A DNA stretch of 27,128 nt from Spinellus fusiger (lineage: Eukaryota > Mucoromycota > Mucoromycetes > Mucorales > Phycomycetaceae): positions 1 through 27,128 of the forward strand of contig JALLLS010000157.1 in assembly GCA_025094145.1 (NCBI GenBank). The letters are read 5' to 3'. The position numbers and the translations under genes were made by a program. Shown here in pieces: positions 9,277 through 18,578 of the stretch (positions within the stretch are counted from its first letter, which is position 1; every line of letters starts with the position of its first letter). Under the pieces are notes generated by a model. It did no database searches and was not told the origin of the DNA. It saw only the letters and a list, made by a program, of their open reading frames with translations.

Positions 9277-10377
9277 TTGGATACACCCAAACCACAGCCC
9301 ACACGATGGCTGAATAAGAATTCAACAATAAAACCACGCAAAGTAGATATCGAACTTCAGCGTATCAAGAGTCTGGCTGTAGTGTCTGTTCTCAACAAGG
9401 CCTTTGACTCGGAAAACACAGATATATCTACCATCGTACGACAGAGATCTGCCTCAGTAGTGAGGCCTACAGACAAGGGAGTGCGCAGTCATAGTCAGCC
9501 TTCTGAAGACGCCCACCGATCCTCCCCACGTGCACTGTCTGCAACACAACGACTCAAGACACAGGAGTTGGTGGCACTTGAGAATGAGTTGGTGGACATG
9601 TTTAGTAGTATTCTAAGTGAGGCAGAGGCCCATGCTCAGTGCAAATTAAAGCCATGGACTCCTGAAACTGACAAGAATCAAGACATTTCATTGGATACTG
9701 TAGACACTGGAATGAGAAACACACCAAAAAGAGACAGAGAAAGGGGGCAACAAACACAGGAACAAACACAGGAACAAACACAGGAGCAAACACAGGAGCA
9801 GCAGCAGCTGATACAAACAAAACTTGCTGCCTATCTTAGAGAGAAGGAGTTGGAGACCATCAAAGTACGTGAGCTGTCGAAACTTGTTCTCTATCAGGAA
9901 CAGTTTATTAGTCAACTGGAAACAAAGCTCGACAAAATGCACCAGGAGAATGTTCAGCTGCACCAAAGAATAGAGCAGCAGGTGGACAGAGATACAATGA
10001 AGGATGTCCAAGGCCTTTCTGATACTCGTCATCATATCTCTGTACAATTGCAGGACATTTGGGATGTGCTATTAAAGAGTGAAGAAAAGACAGACTGGGG
10101 AATACATCAAACAAAGGCATTGAGTGCAGAATGTAAAGAACAGCGTCGGTGCATTGATACTAAGTTGACGGTACTGGAACAGCGCATGGGTCTTCCCCAC
10201 ACATCCCACACGTCCCACACGTCCCACACATCCCACTACCCAATCCAGACACTTCCTCGTACATGGCCACGTCGTAACAGTGTTCCTGTACTTGCCAGAG
10301 GGCACTATGGCCCCTACAGACACAGCCTACAGAGTTGCCGTCTCTGTGGAAGACGACGATTGCACCCTCACAACTGA
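9277..10377 (+). CDS. Predicted coiled-coil protein, start and end unresolved
   Basis: A 366-codon open frame begins at a TTG, not ATG. No in-frame ATG lies between the upstream TGA and this point. The best ATG context (ACCATGAAG, 9258) is in another frame and hits TAG after three codons. The true start is therefore in an upstream exon or hidden by an indel. The N-terminal 100 residues are basic and Ser-rich. About residues 95-300 are rich in Glu, Gln, Leu and Lys and look like a coiled coil (LREKELETIKVRELSKLV, LYQEQFISQLETKLDKM). In-frame repeats encode TQEQ units (about residues 158-174) and HTS units (about 308-320). No enzyme motif was seen and I do not recognise the family. A scaffold or cytoskeletal role would be a guess. 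Confidence 0.65.
   Translation: MDTPKPQPTRWLNKNSTIKPRKVDIELQRIKSLAVVSVLNKAFDSENTDISTIVRQRSASVVRPTDKGVRSHSQPSEDAHRSSPRALSATQRLKTQELVALENELVDMFSSILSEAEAHAQCKLKPWTPETDKNQDISLDTVDTGMRNTPKRDRERGQQTQEQTQEQTQEQTQEQQQLIQTKLAAYLREKELETIKVRELSKLVLYQEQFISQLETKLDKMHQENVQLHQRIEQQVDRDTMKDVQGLSDTRHHISVQLQDIWDVLLKSEEKTDWGIHQTKALSAECKEQRRCIDTKLTVLEQRMGLPHTSHTSHTSHTSHYPIQTLPRTWPRRNSVPVLARGHYGPYRHSLQSCRLCGRRRLHPHN
9750..9801 (+). repeat. In-frame 12-bp tandem repeat encoding TQEQ units
   Basis: About four copies of a unit like CAAACACAGGAA give TQEQTQEQTQEQTQEQ. The unit length is a multiple of three, so copy-number change would not break the frame. Confidence 0.85.
10198..10236 (+). repeat. In-frame 9-bp tandem repeat encoding HTS units
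   Basis: Four copies of a unit like CACACRTCC give HTSHTSHTSHTSH near the C-terminal end of the coiled-coil frame. Confidence 0.85.
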
Positions 10378-10951
10378 ACAATCCTCCTACTCCTCCTGCA
10401 GTCTGTCTGGCATTCCCGCCCATCTGAAGGACCTATCCACAGTCGCCGACGAAGCAGTGGCCAGGATCGACGGTCCTACATTGCACGCTGGGCAGGCAGT
10501 GCCACCCTCCCTCCTGCAGCACCTCCTCCCACAGAACCCCTCCACCCATTCCCACTGCCCTTAGACCCATGTCTGTGGATGCCTACTCCCAGCAGGAACC
10601 TGTGGATACTTATAAGGAATTCACAGAGCAATTCATGCACGCTTTGGTATGTCAAAGGAAATGGATTGATTGAGAGTGTGGCAGCCCAGTGATCTTGGGC
10701 TATCAGAAGAGAGCCCAGGCAAGATGGAAAGAAGACCCTGAAGGAGATTGAGTGATCCTCGAAGACATAGCACACTGTCGAGTAAAGCAAGTCCTGCCTT
10801 TGGAGGGGATGAAGAAGAAGTTGCGTGTTTAATAAATAGTGCTGCTGCCGGTCGCAAAATAAATTATACTATATCAATACCACATCAACTCTGTCTTTTC
10901 ATTGGTCTTTTTCATGTGTGTAGAGATGAATGGGTGCATGGATTGAAGTAG
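10378..10951 (+). other. Coding-like continuation of the coiled-coil gene in shifting frames
   Basis: Beyond the TGA at 10375 the DNA stays GC-rich and coding-like, but the best reading moves between frames. Frame 2 gives YRVAVSVEDDDCTLTTEQSS (from about 10329). The original frame resumes with HSRPSEGPIHSRRRSSGQ (10411). A third frame carries RPMSVDAYSQQEPVDTY (10563), ending at a donor-like GTATGT near 10648. A later run reads SDPRRHSTLSSKASPAFGG and GDEEEVACLINSAAAG (10751-10850). One-base indels in base runs (for example a short C run near 10560) or unseen introns would explain this. The exact exon chain cannot be fixed here. Confidence 0.5.
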
Positions 10952-11124
10952 CCCTTTCTTATAACAAGTGTGGGGCTGTGGCAGGGTGGGCGTGGTTGGA
11001 ATTCACAGAGTCACCGTAGAGTGTGGCTTATGGAGGCAAAGGATATATTCAGATCCCGATGGGATGCACCGCGTTTTGCAGGTAGCTAGTCTTCTTCACC
11101 AAGGCCTTCTCTTTCACCGCATTG
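10952..11124. other. Upstream region of the eS10 gene
   Basis: A pyrimidine-rich CTTCTTCACC...CTTCTCTTTCACC stretch just before 11124 could be the transcription start region, since ribosomal protein genes often begin in such tracts. No other element was identified. Confidence 0.4.
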
Positions 11125-11288
11125 GTAAGCAGCCCCCTTTCCTTTAGCCATGCATCCATCCATCCCTCCAGTCAGATACGCATGCATCCAACCTTCATCC
11201 CTCTTCCGTCATGACGTCCACTTCATTTTTATATATAAATGAAAACATATGAAGAGAAGCAATATTAAATACCCTCCTCATTGAACAG
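11125..11288 (+). other. Probable 5' UTR intron of the eS10 gene
   Basis: The donor is ATTG|GTAAGC and the acceptor GAACAG, 7 bp before the start codon. The length is 164 nt, and a 5' UTR intron is common in fungal ribosomal protein genes. Predicted from motifs only. Confidence 0.5.
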
Positions 11289-11295
11289 AACCACC

Positions 11296-11860
11296 ATGCT
11301 TATTTCCAAGGAAAACCGCAAACCATTTACGAGGCTCTCTTCAAGGGTAATTGAATTGAATAGTCATTACCCCTTCAAAAAAAAGAAAACCCCTTTTTGG
11401 CTAATACCCAAGTAGACGGTGCCTTGGTGGCTGCCAAGGACTTCACGCTCCCAAGCACTCTGAGTTGGAAGTCCCCAACCTCGAGGTCATCAAGTCCATG
11501 CAGTCCTTGACTTCCAAGGGTCTTGTCAAGACTCAGTTCTCTTGGCAATTCTACTACTACACACTCACTGATGAGGGTATCAACTACCTCCGTGAGTACT
11601 TGCACTTGCCCCAGGAGATTGTTCCTGCTACCATGAAGAAGGCTGTGCGTGCTGCTGCTCCTCGTCGTCCTTTCGGTGGTGAGGGCCGTGAAGGTGCTCG
11701 TCCTCGTGGTGACCGTGATGACTACAGACGCAAGGAGGGTGCTTCCGGTGACTTCAAGCCTGAGTTCCGTGGTGGTATGGGTAAGTTTGATTCAACAAGA
11801 AACATAAAAACAGTCACTTATCGTTGGGATCCTACTTTAGGCCGTGGTCGTCGCGAGTAA
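11296..11860 (+). CDS. RPS10: 40S ribosomal protein eS10, interrupted by two one-base deletions
   Basis: The protein belongs to the small ribosomal subunit near the mRNA entry and beak region. Exons are 11296-11346, 11416-11780 and 11841-11860, with canonical introns. Exon 1 begins MLISKENRK after a strong CCACCATG context. Exon 2 contains [40 protein letters not shown] and [13 protein letters not shown], highly typical of eS10. The tail ends RGGMGRGRRE. Two single-base losses break the frame. One lies at about 11322 (AAACCATT where AAAGCCATT would give KAIYEALFK). The other is at about 11451 (CTCCCAAG where CTCCCCAAG would give LPKHSELE). Without them the product would be about 145 residues, normal for the family. 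Either this is a sequencing artefact or it is a decaying paralogue; everything else is intact. Confidence 0.92.
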
Positions 11861-13941
11861 ATTGTAGGTGGCATGGAGACATCAACACCCCCTTCATTAA
11901 TAAATAACAGTCATTTCAACAGCAACAGTAACAACAAAAAGTAAAGTAGACTTGTGGTTTCATTATTTGGTGTTGTGTAAACTGATCCGTGTATCCAACA
12001 AGGATGTCGTATTTATATTTCATAAGTCTAGTTTACTCTTTAAATGTCACTTAGTTATTGTCCTCTACATCTCATGGGCATCATTCATGATGAAGGTGAT
12101 AGTTTTATATTGATTTCTTTTTCTTTCCAATGTCCAATCTATTCTACACAGTCAAGGACATGTTGATGATAATGATAATGATGATAATGTGTTGAACACT
12201 TCATGACAACCTCAGTGTACTCTATCTATTAAGAAGGCGCTATCCTAGCCCTATAGCCTATCTGATAGACAAGTATATTTATTCTCAATGATATCTATTC
12301 ATCTCAAGAACTGTGTCTAGCTGAGAAGAAAAAGAAAAAGGATACAAATGAAATGTGTCGAAAGAAAAGGTTGAGCATATAGTAGAAAGTACTCTAGGTA
12401 AATAAAGACTCGTTTTCCTATTAGTAAAATAAAGAGATACGTATCCTATGTAATAATACACAGTCTTATGGACGATGGATCCCAACTATTTTATTTTCAG
12501 TTGATAAAACAACCTTGGACTTATCCAACCTTTTACAAGGTATTATTAGTATAGAAACCCAATCCTACAGATAAAGTATTAAGGCATCTGTTGATCATTT
12601 ACACACCTTCCTGACTTGCGTCTACATAAAGATTACAACATGTAATTATAATTTCAAAGTCTAATTTTAGATGAAAGACATATAAACAAACTCTGGCTCT
12701 ACACTCCATTTAGTGATAATAGTAGAGTGCAATAAATACATCTTTATCATACACAATGGACTGCTTTTTGATAAGCTTATAAAGAAAAACATGATACACA
12801 CAAGATCAAACCTGTCTAGTTTCAGGGGCAGCTCATCTATGGTGTGCTCTTCAGTATCAGAATATAAACCTAAATTTCCTTGGCAGTCATGAATAATGCC
12901 TCGTAGCAATAAAATTAGGCTAAAATTAGTTTTGACGGACTTCCATGGCATGTGGTCGTCGGTCTATTTTCTTCGTTTTTTTTTTTTTATTTATTTAAAT
13001 TTTCTTTATTTTTGTATTTAGCTTTTATGGGCACTAATAATATCCATGGCACCAGGCGTCAGTGGAGTAAGAAACGAGTATTCTTACTTTGGCTGCTGAA
13101 AGAAAGAGTGGTTGGAGTGGTGAAAAAGACGGTGGTATTATCAAGTCAAGACATAGAACATAGTCAAGAATACATTCTTAACACCTTTACACTCTCAACT
13201 GTGAAATCTCTTCAAGAGTTTCTTTTGTTTCAAACAGATATTATTGAGTCAATTCTGAAGACTTTTGTATTCATAAAGACTGTAATGTACAATAGTCAAT
13301 CTTCAGTAGTGTGCTACATCAGTCATTGACTTCTTTTTGCATTACAATAGAATAGTTATTAGTATTATAAAGAAGAAATTCTAGTCTGTATGCAGTTGAA
13401 CATTATTTTCCAATGAAAGCCTAGAAATGTCCTTGCTCATGATTGCAGTGAATGTAAAACTCATAGATTTGTTGTGAGTGTACTTATCTTTTTATTATTA
13501 CTGTTAGTTACATTAAGAGAGAAGACTTTTAGTATTTTATTTTAGTTAACAAAAGTTCAAGTCATAGTTTCATAGGGGTATACAAGCAAGAAGGCGTAAG
13601 TAGCAACACATAATATTCAAAGTTCAATCAGTCATCATTCAGGGGGCTATCTACAAGACAATAAGAAGTAAGCAGAAAAAATAGTAAGCCTAAGCCAAGT
13701 TATAAAAAGAAAAGAGAGAATATATTTAGGTTTTCATTGTGTCCTTGAATATGTAGAAGTACAAAAGATAATCCATCAAAGTAAGTATACAAACAGTCAA
13801 GGAAAGTCACAGTGCTAATGCTAATGCTAATGCTAATAACAACAACTTCATGCACTGAGTACTCTTCTTTGTGCAGTTAAGATGGTGTCATTCAATAAAG
13901 AGTCTGTGCTTTAGTGTACTAATATCTCTTTCTCTGTTATA

Positions 13942-13987
<46 letters not shown>

Positions 13988-14355
13988 CAATGAGATAAAT
14001 CACTTTCTGAATAATAATTTGGGTTTGACAGGAACACATCATAGAAAGTTCTTACAAAGTTCTTCTAGAGGTATTTTTCAAACCATAAACTATTTTATTG
14101 GCTGAAAAAACGCCGTGTATTGCTTTTAAAGTTTAGTATTTATTTACACAAAGATCTTTAGGATATAAAAAGAAATGGTCAAACTACAATTGTTTAAAAA
14201 TGATGAATCGATTTGAAAAGGAGCAAAGATAAATTATGTATTCATGTTAGTTTTTAAACAAATAAAGATTATGCAGATTTACCTGTAAATATCTAAATCC
14301 CAGAGGAAACCAACCTCGATGTGGCGATATATGATATGAATACGAATAAGAATAT
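11861..14355. other. 2.5 kb with no convincing gene
   Basis: The stretch follows the eS10 stop. It contains an ATGATAATG-type repeat near 12167-12190, a poly-T tract near 12978, GCTAAT repeats near 13814-13837 and an AATC array. The longest plus frame, 12952-13329, starts in the low-complexity poly-T tract. It includes RRQWSKKRVFLLWLLKERVV, matches no family known to me and lacks upstream signals, so I treat it as chance or very old debris. Minus-strand frames are no better. Confidence 0.55.
13942..13988 (+). repeat. AATC tetranucleotide microsatellite
   Basis: About eleven perfect copies of AATC in a row, followed by ATCAATG. Confidence 0.95.
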
Positions 14356-14565
14356 CTATTCTTTTCTACAGAATGGAGCTGGTCGGTAGAGACCCTTTAA
14401 CTCCTCTTCTGCAATTGTATAGATATTCTTTGATGCATTCACATCTCTGTTCCAAACAATTCCACAACCTTGGTAAGCGTGGATACTGTTGAAATTTACT
14501 AATACCTCAGTGAGGATATTTGTGTTATAAGTGTGGCAGATCTTGAGAACAAAACGAAATTTCAC
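14356..14565 (-). pseudogene. C-terminal remnant of a Fanzor/TnpB-like RNA-guided nuclease
   Basis: The 69-residue minus-strand frame contains CGIVWNRDVNASKNIYTIAE followed by LYRPAPF. This matches the end of OrfB/TnpB-type proteins and their eukaryotic relatives (Fanzor): a zinc-ribbon cysteine pair, then RDVNAA carrying the last RuvC Asp, then a short RPxxF tail. Here the Asp of RDVNAS is kept, but the preceding cysteines are incomplete (ICHTYN and GCG rather than two CxxC pairs). No RuvC-I or RuvC-II block was found upstream at 14566-15000, so only the tail survives. Known Fanzors are nucleases guided by RNA made from the element end. Nothing here shows a working guide RNA. A dead copy is most likely. 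Confidence 0.65.
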
Positions 14566-15144
14566 AATTCATTTGCTTAATCAGAACTACCAAAGTAATG
14601 CAGACTACAACAACATTCTAGAAAGAAAAAGAATTGCTTAAAGAACAGTTGCCTAGTTACCAGTTGTGCTCAAATCGTGTGTTGTGTTCCTGTTCATGTA
14701 CATTCTTTGATTTCCCTAGACTAGCCTTTGTACTAATACTCTATTTTTTAGTCCCTGCTAGAGACCAAACTACTACAGATTCATCTCTCTAGTGGTCCTG
14801 TTGATAATTACAGTGCCCTCTATTACAGATACTTGCAAACCTTTTGATTTTTAAACACAGATCCATAAAAGGGCAAAATTTGGGACCCTCGTAAAAGGAA
14901 GGAGGTATCGCTGATTTAAAGCTAGAAAAATCTTTGGGTGTGTAGACAGAATTCTAAAAAAGAAAAAAGAAAAAAGAGAGATATATCATCTACCTGAAGA
15001 CTAGAATAGTTTATTTAAATACAAATAAAAAAGAAAAGAAAAATAGTATTTGATAGAATATACACTTTTTTTTATTTAATAGTTGGAGTCATGTATCTTT
15101 GGATTTGTTCAAGACAGCTCATGGATATAAAAGAACATGAACAT
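14566..15144. other. Region between the Fanzor-like tail and the protease gene
   Basis: On the minus strand this would be the upstream part of the Fanzor-like gene, but no conserved block is readable in any frame. It contains A-rich runs near 14955-15050 that may be the 3' UTR of the protease gene. Confidence 0.45.
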
Positions 15145-16911
15145 TTAATAGGACTGAGAGCTATCCTTGATAAGAATAGTTGCGGCACTGAAAGGGTTTT
15201 TTGGAATAGCCAAGCCAATTTGTTTAGCGATGGGATCAAAAGATACATAAAAGTTGCTCAAGAAAGACTCTCCTAGTCCCCACTCGTCACTACCATGGTT
15301 AGGCCTAACCATGGTAGTGCATGGTTGGCCGACTCCGCCTCGGATGCTCCATACGTCAGCAGGAATGGAGACACGAATATTACCAAGATCAAAAGAAAGA
15401 TCAGGAAGAGAAGAGAGCCTGTCACAGTCTACAACATATGATCTAGTGGTGGAGTCATATGTGGCATCGAGTGTAGCATGAATGGCAGCCACTGTTTTTG
15501 CAGGACCACTGATAAACAGACTGCTGCTGTCTACATAGCCCAATGTATTTGGTTTCAACTGTAAATCATAGAGATTGCCAATGCTGAGGTTGTTAAGAGC
15601 GACCTTCCAGTAGCGAGTAGGGCCGTAATTGGAGGTGGGGAGAGAAAAGTAATACATTTTGCCTGTGTAGAGAGAATGATCGATACCGCCAAGAATAAAA
15701 AGACCAGTGTCAGCCTCCCATCGCTTCCGACCTCTAGGTGGGGTAGCAATTTTACTTGTACCAAACCCACCAGAGAAGTTGATTGTATTCGTATACCGCT
15801 TAGAATGGCCACGCTTAGTAAAATCTATTTTAAATGATAAGTTTATGTGAAACATATTTGTACATCATCAAAAAGAAGAGAAACAATAGTTTAGGCACCA
15901 AGGTAGGTCTAAAGCTACTTACTTCTTTGGTGAATACCTGTTTGAATAGAGTAAGTTACTATAAGAAATAGTCGTCTGACTTACCATCGTTTCCGAATGT
16001 ACTCCAGTCAATGAAACCTTCCTCATTAAATCCACCTAGCCCAATATAACCGGCTATTCAAAGAGCAGTGGGGTTAGAAATAGGTATGGATAGGCCAGAT
16101 TATTCTCTGTTGTACTTGCATGATACCCGTGTACCAATGTTGGATACGCTGTAAGCAGAGCCTATTGTGTAGTCTGTAAACTGTATACCAGCAAGCTCCA
16201 CCGAGTCCTATTCAATAAGAGAGTGTAAAGAGTGTTTTATGAGTCTCTTTTTTTTTAAAAAAAAAAAATTAATAGTAATAGTAATAGTAATAGTAATAAT
16301 AATAATAGAAACAGAAACAGATAAATAGGTTTATACAAAATTAATGATTTCTTACACGATAGAGGTCAATATCTATGCACTTATCACCTCCATATTTGAC
16401 AGAATGCTTTTCATTTTGCGATACAGCAGTTTGTGATATGCTGGGATCATAAAGTGGACGATTGTAGGATCTACATTCATCTGTATAACACTAAAGATAA
16501 CCATTACATAAGATTAGTTATCGTTGGCGTCATTTTTAGTTATACCTTTGTGGAGGGAACCCAAGTAAGTGGTGTGTTGTAGTCAAATAACACTGTAAAC
16601 TCTTGAGCAGGTGTTCCTGAAAATAGAGATTAGACGCACTGGTTCCCCCTATGTCAAAATGGCATCTTGGGTGTAAAAGGGAAATAATGGCTCACCGATC
16701 TTTAATTTTCCAGCAAACTGTACATAATAAAGTGAATCATCTATCAGCATAATGTATTGTTGTTTACCAGTCCATTGTCTGATATAAGTTCCTGGGTATG
16801 GATTCCTAAATTGTCGTCTATGGTCCACCTTCTTTCTACAGGGATTCGAACAAGATGCCCATGAATAACTGTAGAAATAGCTGCTGAGATAAGCAGTAGT
16901 GTAAAGTGCAT
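15145..16911 (-). CDS. Secreted pepsin-like aspartic protease with non-canonical active-site loops
   Basis: Exons on the minus strand, high to low, are 16911-16768, 16717-16696, 16616-16546, 16490-16356, 16207-16135, 16053-15985, 15937-15923 and 15824-15145. They join to 1209 nt, 402 residues, with no frameshift. The start opens a signal peptide (MHFTLLLISAAISTVIHG). FAGKLKIGTPAQEFTVLFD is the classic first lobe of family A1, and GYIGLGG, FILGGIDHSLYTG, YWKVALNNLSIG and FYVSFDPIAKQIGLA are later landmarks. The first catalytic motif reads DYNT (Asp67) where DTGS/T is usual. The second candidate reads DSSS (Asp275) where DTGT or DSGT is usual. Both Asp remain but both loop Gly are lost. The flap reads KYGGDKC. 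Activity is therefore uncertain, though length and fold markers are normal. The fifth intron uses a weak GTACAC donor chosen by phase. Confidence 0.88.
15288..15319. repeat. 32-bp perfect palindrome inside a coding exon
   Basis: The sequence is its own reverse complement from 15288 to 15319, centred on AGGCCT with CCATGG in each half. It lies in the last protease exon and encodes the TTMVRPNHGS region. Confidence 0.97.
15923..15937 (-). other. Candidate 15-nt microexon of the protease gene
   Basis: The segment GTATTCACCAAAGAA is bounded by acceptor AACAG and donor GTAAGTAG, with intron parts of 47 and 98 nt. Being 15 nt it keeps phase and adds five residues. Skipping it also leaves the frame open (398 codons including stop instead of 403), so both isoforms are possible. 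Confidence 0.6.
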
Positions 16912-17809
16912 TTTTGAGTAGAAAGCTAAGAATCAATAGAATATTCAGGTATATGAAAATGAAAATGAAAAACAAGAAAGTTTTATAGTCATGTCAAGAA
17001 AGTGTAACCCTACACTGCCCAGAACCCTAGGGCTATACTCTGAATGGAGTTAGAACTATTTTTATGCCTTACGATCGTGGTTTCATTCAAAAATAAGATT
17101 TGGTAAAACAGAATAGACAGCAGAGTAGGTTGTTTTGGAGTCAAAGTGACAAACCATTCTTATTCTTCTCATCTTTCTTTCTTTCTTTAGCATGGAGAAA
17201 GAGGAAAAATGTAATGTGTAGTATGAGGCTTTGGAGTGGTACAGCATGGTACCACTTACTACACCGACTTTGTAACTTTCTTATCTTTCAAGTATGAAGT
17301 GTATATCTGTTTTAGTTTGTATTTATTTATTTATATATTTATATAAAACAATGCTATGTGCATCCAGTTAAAAGTGATCACAAAAAGATAGTAATAAGAT
17401 AGAGAAGACTAGAGACATAGTCATTAATAGAGATCCAATGTGTCTATAGATAGATAGATAGATAGATAAATAGATAGATTTGTGATAACCATTTGAATAA
17501 AGTATCTACATACTTATACACATATATTCATTAACTACCGAATCTTTATAAATGTATTATAAAAAGGGTCTGTATTACGACAATAAAGAGAAAGAAGATA
17601 GAGAGAAAACAGTATTACATGAGTCAAGATAGAGTAGAAGATAAATAGTAGTGTTAGAAGAATGACCTACGATGACTATAGAAAAGACACGTGAGATAAA
17701 TGGTAATAGAATCCTAGAGTGAGAAGCCTTTCAAGAGAAAATTCTGAATAAAAAAAGATAATAAAAAAGGAGGAAACTTCAAACATCAAACAACAACTAC
17801 ACTCATAAG
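16912..17809. other. Intergenic region between two minus-strand genes
   Basis: It contains the upstream region of the protease gene, a TTTC run near 17174-17188, a TAGA microsatellite near 17450-17478, and the 3' flank of the CFEM gene. The 65-codon frame at 17100-17297 has no recognisable domain and looks accidental. Confidence 0.5.
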
Positions 17810-18578
17810 TTAATGCAATATGTAAGCAGCCATTGCACCCATAATAAGCAATCCAGAGTTGACTTGCAAGGTGTTAGCAGGCGATTTTGCGATACTAGGG
17901 GTAGCAGATGCAGTGGCAGATGCGGAGTGAGTGCTGATAGGAATAATAGTAACTGCAGAAGTCGGGGGTGTCCAGCTGCTCCAAATAGATGAACTAAAAT
18001 GGTTCAAGTCAATAAAATAGCAGTATAGATTAGAGTCAATAGAATCAAATATGTGCTTATTTATATAAGAACACTTACGCATTAGCACCAGGCATAGCAC
18101 ATGCGCTTGTAGTGATACTTTGTTGGGTGGCTCTTCCAACATCATTAGGGCAGTTGTTCCAACACGAAAGCTTCACTGTATGCCACTATATAAAAATAAA
18201 TAAACTTAATTATTCAAATGTGTATTTTACTTACTCGACACAAACATGCATAGTCTTTAGGCATAGACATTGGATAATATACAAGAGGTTAAATTGAGCC
18301 AGTAGTGAAATATAGATAGATAAAAGTTAGTGCATGGAGGATGGTAGTGAAATTTTTTATTTACCTGTAGTAATACACGTCTTAATATAAGTATCTTCAT
18401 TCTGTAGACACTGGTTGAAGCTAATCAATTAACGTTAGACATTATATCGAAACAAAAGCCAATATCAAATAACCTACATTCCAGCAACAGCACACTCGGT
18501 TACATTCTGAGCCAATACATATTGTCTAAAGGTAAGAGCAGCAACAACAACAGTATTCAAGACAGTGATGAACTTCAT
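17810..18578 (-). CDS. GPI-anchored CFEM-domain protein, five exons, 155 residues
   Basis: Minus-strand exons 18578-18478, 18420-18365, 18254-18235, 18185-18079 and 17993-17810 join to 468 nt in phase. A signal peptide (MKFITVLNTVVVAALTF) leads to eight cysteines at residues 29, 38, 49, 56, 58, 67, 71 and 88. From the third on, the spacing (C-ITT-D-YA-C-L-C, x8, C, x3, C, x16, C) fits the fungal CFEM pattern. It includes Asp53, which in characterised CFEM proteins coordinates haem iron. The first gap, x8, is longer than the usual x3, perhaps because of splice-site choice at the first intron. A Ser/Thr/Ala-rich stalk follows, and the C-terminus (SGLLIMGAMAAYILH) looks like a GPI-anchor signal. 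CFEM proteins act at the cell surface in haem or iron uptake, adhesion or host contact. Which of these applies here is unknown. Confidence 0.82.

Noticed and set aside
12952..13329. 125-codon open frame
   Set aside because: It starts within low-complexity poly-T sequence, shows no domain, and has no splice or upstream context.
16838..16860. GTTCGAATCCC-like string resembling a tRNA B box (minus strand)
   Set aside because: It lies inside the first protease exon in good coding frame, and no acceptor, D or anticodon stems can be folded around it.
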